A stretch of DNA of 9,203 bases, taken from positions 1 to 9,203 of the forward strand of contig QGUQ01000051.1 of the NCBI GenBank assembly GCA_003242195.1, given 5' to 3'. The notes beneath the pieces are model-generated. The model made no database searches. It worked only from the letters and a program-made list of their open reading frames with translations, and was not told where the DNA came from. Source of the stretch: Bacillota bacterium. GTDB lineage: Bacteria > Bacillota > Sulfobacillia > Thermaerobacterales > Thermaerobacteraceae. Both the position numbers and the translations under genes were made by a program. This document shows, in pieces, positions 1 through 5,755 of the stretch (the stretch's first letter is position 1; each line of letters starts with the position of its first letter).

Positions 1-1581
1 TGGGCGCCCGCGCGTGCCCCCGCCCCCCGGGGCGCCCTCGCGGCCCCCGCCCTGGAACGGGGCTTCCTGGTGACGACCCGGGACGTGGCCGAGGCGGTGG
101 AGCTGGCCAACCGCATCGCCCCCGAGCACCTCAGCCTGCACCTGCGGGACGCGGAGTCCTGGCTTGCCCGGATACGGGCGGCCGGGGCCGTCTTCGCCGG
201 GCCCTACAGCCCCGTGGCCGCCGGCGACTACGCCGCCGGGACGAACCACATCCTCCCCACGGGCGGGGCGGCCCGGCACCAGTCGGGGGTGAGCCCGGAG
301 ACCTTCGTCCGGCGGATCCCCTTCTTCGCCGGCACGCCGGAGGGTACCGCCGCCTGGGCCCCCGCCGCCGCCCTGCTGGCCGAGGCCGAGGGGCTGCCCG
401 CCCACGCTGCCTCGGCGCGCATGCGGCAGGCAGTCGCTGAAGCCGGCGGCCGCGGGTCCCGGGCCAGCCAGCAGGCTGGCGGCAACGGCGGTGGCCCGGC
501 CGCGGGTTACAGGGTGGCCGCCGGCGAGGCACCGATCAAGCTGGACGCCAACGAGAGCAGCGAGCCGTGGCCGCCGGAACTGCAGGCGGAACTGCGGGAG
601 GAACTGGAGCGGGCGGACCCCCACCGCTACCCGCGGCCGCGGCTGCGGGACGAGGTGATGGCCCTCCTGGAGGATTACACGGGCGCGCCCGCCGCCTCCA
701 TCGTGCTGGGCAACGGCTCGGACGAGCTGGTCCAGGCCGTCCTGGGCGTCCTGGGCCGGCACTGCGCCGCCGTGGTGGCGCCCTCGCCCACCTTCGGCTA
801 CTACGCCGTGGCCGCGGAGGCGGCCGGGTTGCCCTACCACCCGGTGCCGGTTCCTCCCGACCGGGCCGTCCCCCCGGAGTCGCTGCAGGAAACCCTGGAC
901 ACGATCCCGGGCGACAAGATCGTCTTTCTCTGCCGGCCCAACAACCCCACGGGCCTGAACTGTGACCGCGAGCTGGTCGACCGCCTGGCGGCCCGCCCCG
1001 ACACCTGGCTGGTGGTGGACGAGGCCTACGCGGAGTTCGCCGGCGAGACCGTCCTGGATACCGGTTCCCTGCCGGAGCGCCTGGTGGTCCTGCGGACCCT
1101 CTCCAAGGCCTTTGCCCTGGCCGGCGGCCGCTGCGGGTACGCGGTGGCGGCACCCGGGCTCGCCTCGCGACTGCGCCGTTGGCTGCAGCCCTACAACCTG
1201 GGGAGCTTCACCCTGCTGGCGGCCCGGGTCGCCCTGCGGCGGCGGGAGGTGTTCCTGCGGCGGGTGGCAGAGGTCCGGAAGCGCCGGGACGAACTGGCCC
1301 GGGCCCTGGCCGCCCTGCCCGGCATCGAGCCCGTCCCCTCCCGGGCCAACTTCATCCTGTTCCGGGTGGCTTCCCGCCCCGACGAACCCGTCCCCCGGGC
1401 CGTCCGGGTGCGGGACCGCCTGCGGGAGGAGGGCATCGCCGTGCGCTACTTCGACTGGGAACCCTCCCTGCGGGACTACCTGCGGGTCACGGTGGGCACC
1501 GCCGCCGAGAACGAGGCGTTCCTGCGGGCTCTGGGCCGCGCCCTGGAGCGGGAACCCCTGGAAGGAGGAAACGGTGCATGA
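1..1581 (+). CDS. hisD-hisC: Histidinol dehydrogenase (C-terminal part) fused in frame to histidinol-phosphate aminotransferase
   Basis: The frame is open from base 1 and the HisD N-terminus lies upstream of the window. The HisD part (to about nt 440) oxidises L-histidinol to histidine with NAD+. It shows the catalytic Glu-His pair in APEHLSL (nt 124-129), the zinc-ligand Asp in AAGDYAAG (nt 226-228) and the C-terminal zinc-ligand His (nt 403-405). A Gly/Ala/Ser/Gln linker (nt 442-504) then leads directly into a PLP-dependent class I/II aminotransferase that makes histidinol phosphate from imidazole acetol phosphate and glutamate. HisC motifs in order are KLDANES, LGNGSDELVQ, NNPTG (nt 940-954), VDEAY (nt 1015-1029), SKAFALAGG with the PLP lysine at nt 1105-1107, RANFILF and LRVTVGT. 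The short leader before KLDANES and the absence of a stop or a credible ribosome site between the domains support one fused polypeptide. Internal ATG 421 or GTG 514 could in principle start a separate HisC, but neither has a Shine-Dalgarno. The domain calls are certain; that the fusion is real depends on the read being frame-correct. Confidence 0.93.
   Translation, partial: WAPARAPAPRGALAAPALERGFLVTTRDVAEAVELANRIAPEHLSLHLRDAESWLARIRAAGAVFAGPYSPVAAGDYAAGTNHILPTGGAARHQSGVSPETFVRRIPFFAGTPEGTAAWAPAAALLAEAEGLPAHAASARMRQAVAEAGGRGSRASQQAGGNGGGPAAGYRVAAGEAPIKLDANESSEPWPPELQAELREELERADPHRYPRPRLRDEVMALLEDYTGAPAASIVLGNGSDELVQAVLGVLGRHCAAVVAPSPTFGYYAVAAEAAGLPYHPVPVPPDRAVPPESLQETLDTIPGDKIVFLCRPNNPTGLNCDRELVDRLAARPDTWLVVDEAYAEFAGETVLDTGSLPERLVVLRTLSKAFALAGGRCGYAVAAPGLASRLRRWLQPYNLGSFTLLAARVALRRREVFLRRVAEVRKRRDELARALAALPGIEPVPSRANFILFRVASRPDEPVPRAVRVRDRLREEGIAVRYFDWEPSLRDYLRVTVGTAAENEAFLRALGRALEREPLEGGNGA
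463..480 (+). other. Stem-loop at the HisD-HisC junction
   Basis: A perfect 7-bp inverted repeat (GCCAGCC / GGCTGGC) surrounds an AGCA tetraloop, inside the stretch that encodes the linker between the HisD and HisC domains. No T-run follows, so it is not a standard intrinsic terminator. It may be a leftover of a former intergenic spacer that became coding, or a translational pause between domains; both are inference. Confidence 0.4.
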
Positions 1582-2264
1582 CGGCCGGACCGGAAAGCAG
1601 CTGGCCCCCGGGGGGGCCCCCTTCCGGGGCCGGGGCCGGGAAGTCTCCGGTGCTGCGGGAAGCCTCCCTTGCTGCTGAGCCCGCAGGGAGGGCGGCCACG
1701 GTGGAGCGGACGACCCGCGAAACCGCCGTCACCTGCCGCGTCGACCTGGACCGGCCCGGTTGCCGGGTGGAGACGGGCATCCCCTTCTTCGACCACATGC
1801 TCGCCGCCTGGTCGGTGCACGGGGGCATCGGGCTCGAGCTGGCGGCCCGCGGCGATCTCGATGTGGATGCCCACCACACGGTGGAGGACGTGGGCCTGTG
1901 CCTGGGCCGCGCCCTGCGCCAGGCCGCCGGCGACTACGGCACGCTGGCCCGCTTCGGGGTCGCCTACGTGCCCATGGACGAGGCCCTGGCCCGGGTGGTG
2001 GTGGACTGCAGCGGGCGCCCCTACCTGGTCTGGGCCGTGGATCTGCCGGCGCGGAGCTTCGGCCCCTTCCACACCGACCTGGCCGAGGAATTCTGGCGGG
2101 CGGTGACCGCCGAGGCGCGGTTGACCCTGCACATCGACCTGCTGCGGGCGCGCAACGCCCACCACGGGCTGGAGGCCATCTGGAAGGCGGCGGGAAGGGC
2201 CTTCGCCCAGGCCTTCGCTCCGCGGACGGGGGGGCCCCTGTCCACCAAGGGCGTGCTGGAATGA
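1578..2264 (+). CDS. hisB: Imidazoleglycerol-phosphate dehydratase HisB
   Basis: It dehydrates imidazole glycerol phosphate to imidazole acetol phosphate in the cytoplasm. It is the monofunctional dehydratase, with no N-terminal phosphatase domain. Visible motifs are GIPFFDHML, the metal-binding DAHHTVEDVG (His-His at nt 1872-1877), CSGRPYL, FHTDLAEEFWRA, the second metal-binding NAHHGLEAIWKAAGRAF, and a C-terminal LSTKGVLE. The ATG overlaps the hisC stop as ATGA and has GGAGGA 8 nt upstream, giving 228 aa with a 41-residue Pro/Gly/Ala-rich leader unlike the family. A second start, GTG at 1701, also has a good GGGAGG and would give 187 aa, close to the usual length (about 195). The family assignment is certain; the start is ambiguous, and the shorter form is probably the catalytic core. 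Confidence 0.95.
   Translation: MTAGPESSWPPGGPPSGAGAGKSPVLREASLAAEPAGRAATVERTTRETAVTCRVDLDRPGCRVETGIPFFDHMLAAWSVHGGIGLELAARGDLDVDAHHTVEDVGLCLGRALRQAAGDYGTLARFGVAYVPMDEALARVVVDCSGRPYLVWAVDLPARSFGPFHTDLAEEFWRAVTAEARLTLHIDLLRARNAHHGLEAIWKAAGRAFAQAFAPRTGGPLSTKGVLE
1603..1631 (+). other. Mutually exclusive GC hairpins upstream of the internal hisB start
   Basis: GGCCCC (1603-1608) can pair with GGGGCC (1613-1618). Alternatively GGCCCC (1615-1620) can pair with GGGGCC (1626-1631). The two stems share bases 1615-1618, so only one can form at a time. They lie between the hisC stop and the alternative GTG start of hisB. The bases are visible directly; any control role is speculative, since homopolymer-rich GC sequence makes such pairing easy. 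Confidence 0.3.
1686..1703 (+). promoter_or_regulatory. Ribosome-binding site for the alternative hisB start (GTG 1701)
   Basis: GGGAGG at 1686-1691 lies 9 nt before GTG 1701, which opens with VERTTRETAV, the normal beginning of HisB proteins. It competes with the ATG at 1578, which has its own GGAGGA (1564-1569). Both signals are well placed, so one short and one long HisB are possible. Confidence 0.5.
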
Positions 2265-2316
2265 GCGGGCGGCAGGACGGCGGCACAGCAGGCGGCGGGG
2301 CGACGGTGATGGTCCG

Positions 2317-3009
2317 GTGCGGGCTTACCTGGCGATGATCGACTACGGCACGGGCAACGTCCACAGCCTGGGCAAGGCCCTGGAGCGGGCGGGCTGTGCC
2401 GTGCGCCTCACCCGCGATCCCCGCCAGCTGGCGGCGGCCGCCGGCCTTGTCCTGCCGGGCGTCGGTGCCTTCGGCCCGGCGTGGCGGCGGCTGGAGGAAA
2501 CGGGCCTGGCCGACTCCATCCGCGCTTTGGTGGCCGAGGGCCGGCCCATCCTGGGCGTGTGCCTGGGCATGCAGCTCCTGGCCGAGGGCAGCGAGGAGGA
2601 CGGCGACTGGCCCGGCCTCGGGTTCCTGCCGGGCCGGGCCTCCCGCTTCACCGGCGTCCCCAAGGTTCCCCACATGGGCTGGAACCGGATCCGGCCGCAG
2701 CCGGGCATGCGCCTGCTGGCCGGCGTGGAGGCGGGCTCCTTCGCCTACTTCGTCCACTCCTACCGCATCCCGTGGCCGGCGGGGGACGGTCGGGGCCCCG
2801 CGGCGGACCCGGCGGCCGCCCCCCCGGCGCCCGGGTCCGGCGACGACGTCAAGGTGGCCTTGGCCGACTACGGCGGGCCCTTCGTCGCCGCCGTCGAGCG
2901 GGGCAACGTGTTCGGTACCCAATTCCACCCGGAGAAGAGCGGGGCGGCGGGCCTGCGCATTCTCCGGAACTTCGGGGCGATCTGCGGTGCTTGTGATCCC
3001 GGCCATTGA
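2317..3009 (+). CDS. hisH: Imidazole glycerol phosphate synthase, glutaminase subunit HisH
   Basis: It hydrolyses glutamine and passes ammonia to HisF to make imidazole glycerol phosphate and AICAR. It is a class I glutamine amidotransferase with PGVGAFG (residues 47-53), the nucleophile elbow GVCLGMQ with Cys82, PHMGWN (118-123), FAYFVHSY, and the His204/Glu206 pair in QFHPEKS. The Cys-to-His spacing is about 28 residues longer than in Thermotoga maritima HisH. The excess is a Pro/Ala/Gly-rich stretch at about 152-177, within a beta hairpin that is short in relatives. GTG 2317 was chosen because MRAYLAMIDYG preserves the first beta strand; GGTGAT at 2305-2310 is a modest ribosome site. ATG 2335 is an alternative but would cut that strand. 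The 3' end overlaps hisA by 23 nt. Confidence 0.95.
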   Translation: MRAYLAMIDYGTGNVHSLGKALERAGCAVRLTRDPRQLAAAAGLVLPGVGAFGPAWRRLEETGLADSIRALVAEGRPILGVCLGMQLLAEGSEEDGDWPGLGFLPGRASRFTGVPKVPHMGWNRIRPQPGMRLLAGVEAGSFAYFVHSYRIPWPAGDGRGPAADPAAAPPAPGSGDDVKVALADYGGPFVAAVERGNVFGTQFHPEKSGAAGLRILRNFGAICGACDPGH

Positions 3010-3748
3010 CCTGCGGGGTGGGCGCTGCGTCCGCCTCTACCAGGGCCGTTACGAGCAGGAGACGGTGTACGGGGAAGACCCGGTGGCGGTGGCGCGGTCC
3101 TTCGCCGCCGCTGGCGCACCGCGCCTGCACGTGGTGGACCTGGACGGGGCCCGTGCCGGCCGGCCCGTCCATGCGGAGCTGATCCAGCGCCTGGCCGCCA
3201 GCGTGCCGGTGCCCGTGCAGGTGGGCGGCGGCATCCGGGATGCGGCCACCGCCCGCGCCTACCTGGAGGCGGGGGTCGGGGCGGTGATCTTTGGCACCGC
3301 GGCGATCCGGCGGCCGGAGGAGGTGGCGTCCGTCGCCAGCACCCATCCCGGACGGGTGCTGGCCAGCCTCGACCTCAGGGACGGCCGGCCGGCCCTGGAG
3401 GGCTGGACGGCGACCGTGCCCGGGGAGGTCCCGGCCGGGGCCGGCGCGGACACCGGCCTGGATCCGGCGGTGACGAGGGTCCTGCGCCGCCTCCAGGAGG
3501 CGGGAGTCACCGACCTCATCGTCACCGACACCGAGCGCGACGGCACGCTGGCCGGGGCCGACCCGGCGCGGTTCCTCCCCTTCCTGGCGGCGGGCTTCCG
3601 GGTCATCGCCGCGGGCGGGATCCGGGACGTGGAGGACATCCGCCGCCTGCGGGCGGCGGGCCTGGCCGGCGTCATCGCCGGGCGGGCGCTGTACGAAGGC
3701 ACCCTCGAGCTGCGGGAGGCCCTGGCCGCTGCCCGCGGCGAGGGATAG
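2987..3748 (+). CDS. hisA: ProFAR isomerase HisA (phosphoribosylformimino-5-aminoimidazole carboxamide ribotide isomerase)
   Basis: It is a (beta-alpha)8 barrel that isomerises ProFAR to PRFAR by an Amadori rearrangement. The start GTG 2987 gives MLVIPAIDLRGG, the standard HisA N-terminus, with catalytic Asp8. The second catalytic Asp is at 129 in ASLDLRDG, followed by EGW. Phosphate-binding loops are QVGGGIRD (78-85) and AAGGIRDVEDI. TDTERDGTLAG (180-190) is the family signature. The length is 253 aa, slightly above the usual 240-245; the extra residues are mostly a Gly/Ala segment at about 145-155. It overlaps hisH by 23 nt, implying translational coupling; GGGGCGA at 2974-2980 is a weak ribosome site. 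GTG 2993, two codons later, is possible but less typical. Confidence 0.96.
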   Translation: MLVIPAIDLRGGRCVRLYQGRYEQETVYGEDPVAVARSFAAAGAPRLHVVDLDGARAGRPVHAELIQRLAASVPVPVQVGGGIRDAATARAYLEAGVGAVIFGTAAIRRPEEVASVASTHPGRVLASLDLRDGRPALEGWTATVPGEVPAGAGADTGLDPAVTRVLRRLQEAGVTDLIVTDTERDGTLAGADPARFLPFLAAGFRVIAAGGIRDVEDIRRLRAAGLAGVIAGRALYEGTLELREALAAARGEG

Positions 3749-3853
3749 AGAGCTCGCCGGGGACAACGAGGGCTTGCCGGGCGGGGGCCGTCCCTGCCTC
3801 GTACCGCCTCTTCCCCTTCCCCGCCCTTGCGCCGATGGGAGGTCGGGCACGCC
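3749..3853 (+). other. hisA-hisF spacer with inverted repeat and pyrimidine tract
   Basis: This is the longest gap inside the his operon (105 nt). ACGAGG (3766-3771) can pair with CCTCGT (3797-3802) around a GC-rich 25-nt interior. A pyrimidine-rich stretch follows at about 3804-3828, then GGGAGGT (3837-3843), the hisF ribosome site. There is no T-run and no convincing -35/-10 pair, so neither a terminator nor a promoter can be claimed. RNA processing or partial attenuation is possible but unproven. Confidence 0.4.
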
Positions 3854-4723
3854 GTGCTGACCAAGCGGATCATCCCCTGCCTGGACGTGGACGGCGGGCG
3901 CGTGGTCAAGGGCGTCCACTTCCGCGACCTGCGGGACGCCGGCGACCCTGTGGAGCTCGCCCGCCGGTACGACCGGGAAGGCGCCGACGAGCTGGTCTTC
4001 CTCGACATCAGCGCCACCGTCGAGGGCCGCGAGACCATGGTGGACGTCGTCCGGCGGGTGGCGGCGGAGGTGTTCATCCCCCTGACGGTGGGCGGCGGCA
4101 TCCGCGACTGCGAGCAGATCGCCCGCCTGCTGGCCGCCGGCGCCGACAAGGTGGCCATCAACAGCGCCGCCGTGGCCCGGCCGGAGTTCATCGCCGAGGC
4201 CGCGGAGCGCTTCGGGCGCCAGTGCATCGTCGTGGCCATCGACGCCGGGAGGAACCCGGCCCGCTCCACCGGCCCGGCAAGCCCGGGCGACTCACCGGGA
4301 GACGCCGCGCCGGTGCACGGTGGCGGGGAAGGCGGCCGCCAGGCGCCGGCGGGCCGGTCCCCGGCGCCCCGCTGGACGGTGTACACCCACGGGGGCCGGC
4401 GGCCCACGTCCCTGGACGCGGTGGAATGGGCCCGCCAGGCGGCGGCGCTGGGGGCCGGGGAGATCCTCCTGACCAGCATCGACGCCGACGGCACCCGGCA
4501 GGGCTTCGACCTCGAGCTGACGCGGGCGGTGGCCGAGGCGGTGGACATCCCCGTCATCGCCTCGGGGGGCGCGGGCCGGGCGGAACACTTCGTCGACGTG
4601 CTGACCGAGGGCCGGGCGGACGCCGCCCTGGCCGCCTCCATCCTGCACTGGGGACAGGTGACCATCGCCGAGATCAAGGCGCTGCTGGCCGCCCGCGGCA
4701 TCCCGGTGCGGCCGGTGGCGTAG
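3854..4723 (+). CDS. hisF: Imidazole glycerol phosphate synthase, cyclase subunit HisF
   Basis: It is the cyclase half of the HisHF synthase: it uses ammonia from HisH to convert PRFAR to imidazole glycerol phosphate and AICAR. The start GTG 3854 gives MLTKRIIPCLDV, with GGGAGGT 10 nt upstream. With this start the catalytic aspartates fall at Asp11 and Asp130 (VVAIDAG), exactly as in Thermotoga maritima HisF. Other motifs are LTVGGGIRD (77-85), VAINSAAV, VYTHGGRRPT, LTSIDADGT (206-214) and IASGGAG. The LTSID Asp lies at 210 rather than 176, so about 34 extra residues sit between 131 and 172. They form a Pro/Gly/Ser-rich insertion just after the catalytic strand, on the active-site face. The length is 289 aa against about 253 usual. 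An upstream TTG at 3827 keeps the frame open but is not needed. Confidence 0.96.
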   Translation: MLTKRIIPCLDVDGGRVVKGVHFRDLRDAGDPVELARRYDREGADELVFLDISATVEGRETMVDVVRRVAAEVFIPLTVGGGIRDCEQIARLLAAGADKVAINSAAVARPEFIAEAAERFGRQCIVVAIDAGRNPARSTGPASPGDSPGDAAPVHGGGEGGRQAPAGRSPAPRWTVYTHGGRRPTSLDAVEWARQAAALGAGEILLTSIDADGTRQGFDLELTRAVAEAVDIPVIASGGAGRAEHFVDVLTEGRADAALAASILHWGQVTIAEIKALLAARGIPVRPVA

Positions 4724-4767
4724 TCCCGGCAGGCGTCAGGGAGAATGCGGCAAGGAGGAACGCACCG

Positions 4768-5628
4768 GTGGACAAGGAGCCGGCAGGCACGGTTCGGGAC
4801 CGGGAACGGCGGGACGGAGCCAACGAGGCCGACGGGTCCGGGCGCGACATGGCACGGGACGGGGCACCGGTGCCCGCAGGCGACGCCCTGGCGGGCATCC
4901 GGTTCGACGACCGGGGGCTGGTCCCGGTCGTGGTCCAGGACCGCACCGGTGGCGAGGTCCTGATGCTGGCCTACGCCAGCCGCGAGGCCCTGATCCGTAC
5001 CCTGGCGGAGGGCCGGGCCTGGTTCTTCAGCCGCTCGCGGCAGCGGCTTTGGCGCAAGGGCGAGACTTCCGGCAACGAGCTGGCCGTCGCCGAGGTGCGG
5101 GCGGACTGCGACGGCGACGCGGTGCTCTACCTGGTGGACCCCGCCGGCCCGGCCTGCCACACCGGCCGGCGCAGCTGTTTCCACCGGGATCCGCCCGGCC
5201 GCAAGCCCCCCCCCCCGCCCCACCCGGACGCTTCCTCGGGAGCGTCCGCGGAAGCCTCCCCGGCCGCTTCGCCGGAAGCTTCCCAGACGCCCACACCGGA
5301 ACCCCCGGGGCCGCGGTCTGCAGCTCCCGGCGACGGGGCCGGCGCCTTCCTCACCCGCCTGGAAGCCCTCATCCGCGACCGCCGGCGCCGGCGCCCGGCG
5401 GGTTCCTACACCACCGCCCTCTTTGAGGCGGGTCTCCCCCGCATCCTGCAGAAGGTCGGCGAGGAAGCCGTGGAGACGGTGGTGGCGGGCGGCCATCAGG
5501 AACCGGCGCGGCTCGTGGAGGAAGCCGCCGATCTCGTCTACCACCTGACGGTGCTGCTGGTGGCGCGGGATGTCAGCTGGAACGACGTGATGGCCGAGCT
5601 GAGCCGTCGATCCCACCCGGCCGGTTGA
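4768..5628 (+). CDS. hisIE: Bifunctional phosphoribosyl-AMP cyclohydrolase / phosphoribosyl-ATP pyrophosphatase HisIE
   Basis: The HisE domain (about 193-286) cleaves PR-ATP to PR-AMP and pyrophosphate; the HisI domain (about 41-141) then opens the adenine ring to give ProFAR. HisI motifs are WFFSRSRQRLWRKGETSGN (85-103), ADCDGDAV (Cys114) and PACHTGRRSCF (Cys130 and Cys137), the usual zinc cysteines and metal aspartates. HisE motifs are SYTTALFEAGLPRILQKVGEEAVE and EEAADLVYHL. GTG 4768 has AAGGAGGAA 7-9 nt upstream. A hydrophilic 40-residue N-terminal leader precedes HisI, and ATG 4849 within it lacks a ribosome site. A 50-residue linker rich in Pro, Ala and Ser (142-192) joins the domains, which are nearly contiguous in most HisIE. 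The protein is 286 aa against about 210 usual. It is the last gene of the his operon; no clear terminator follows. Confidence 0.95.
   Translation: MDKEPAGTVRDRERRDGANEADGSGRDMARDGAPVPAGDALAGIRFDDRGLVPVVVQDRTGGEVLMLAYASREALIRTLAEGRAWFFSRSRQRLWRKGETSGNELAVAEVRADCDGDAVLYLVDPAGPACHTGRRSCFHRDPPGRKPPPPPHPDASSGASAEASPAASPEASQTPTPEPPGPRSAAPGDGAGAFLTRLEALIRDRRRRRPAGSYTTALFEAGLPRILQKVGEEAVETVVAGGHQEPARLVEEAADLVYHLTVLLVARDVSWNDVMAELSRRSHPAG
5206..5216 (+). repeat. Eleven-C homopolymer at the HisI/HisE boundary
   Basis: An uninterrupted run of 11 C encodes part of the Pro tract right after the HisI domain. Loss or gain of one base would shift the frame before HisE. Such runs are prone to polymerase slippage and also to sequencing error. 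Confidence 0.9.
5230..5283 (+). repeat. Degenerate Ala/Ser repeat in the HisIE linker
   Basis: The 18 bases at 5242-5259 resemble those at 5266-5283, a 24-nt offset, and both encode an Ala-Ser-x-Glu-Ala-Ser unit. A partial unit begins at 5230. The pattern suggests the linker grew by short in-frame duplications followed by drift. Confidence 0.45.
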
Positions 5629-5642
5629 TGAGCCCCCGAAAA

Positions 5643-5657
5643 GTTGTGATTGACAAC
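5643..5657 (+). promoter_or_regulatory. Operator-like inverted repeat 1 at the arsM promoter
   Basis: GTTGT (5643-5647) and ACAAC (5653-5657) form a perfect 5-bp inverted repeat with a 5-nt centre, overlapping the -35 box. The same GTTGY-N5-RCAAC pattern occurs at 5692-5706 and at 6757-6771 before marR. It is probably the binding site of the MarR-family protein encoded downstream (inference). Confidence 0.6.
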
Positions 5658-5679
5658 AACTCGGGCGGGGCAATATGAT
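5650..5679 (+). promoter_or_regulatory. Sigma-A type promoter of arsM
   Basis: A consensus -35 TTGACA (5650-5655) and a near-consensus -10 TATGAT (5674-5679) are separated by 18 bp, in an AT-rich island within very GC-rich DNA. It begins 22 bp after the hisIE stop and about 106 bp before the arsM ATG, so arsM is expressed independently of the his operon. The predicted transcription start is near 5686. Confidence 0.82.
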
Positions 5680-5686
5680 GTCATCG

Positions 5687-5706
5687 ACAACGTTGTGTTC
5701 GGCAAC
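5687..5706 (+). promoter_or_regulatory. Operator-like inverted repeats 2 downstream of the arsM -10 box
   Basis: A perfect 10-bp palindrome ACAACGTTGT (5687-5696) shares its right arm with GTTGT-N5-GCAAC (5692-5706), the same pattern as the repeat over the -35 box. It lies 12 nt downstream of the -10 hexamer, where a bound repressor would block initiation or early elongation. Confidence 0.6.
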
Positions 5707-5755
5707 GTCATCCCGCCCGGGATCGTCCCGTGGCGTCCACGGAGGTGCCCTCCCC

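Noticed and set aside
1729..3006. Minus-strand open frame of 425 codons opposite hisB and hisH
   Set aside because: No domain is recognisable, it is rich in Arg/Pro/Gly, and it is fully antisense to conserved enzymes.
3827..3853. TTG 3827 as hisF start
   Set aside because: GTG 3854 gives the exact family N-terminus and catalytic residue numbering and has GGGAGGT at suitable distance; the TTG has no ribosome site.
3835..4767. Upstream continuation of the hisIE frame through hisF
   Set aside because: The frame is open only because of high GC content. HisI similarity begins after GTG 4768, which has an excellent ribosome site, and hisF in the other frame is unmistakable.
5629..5649. Terminator after hisIE
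   Set aside because: The 21-bp stretch before the arsM -35 shows no stem with a T-run, so read-through from the his operon into arsM cannot be excluded.
5675..5755. ATG 5675 as arsM start
   Set aside because: It lies within the -10 box of the promoter, so it would not be in the transcript, and the added residues resemble nothing in ArsM. ATG 5756 has GGAGGTG in place.
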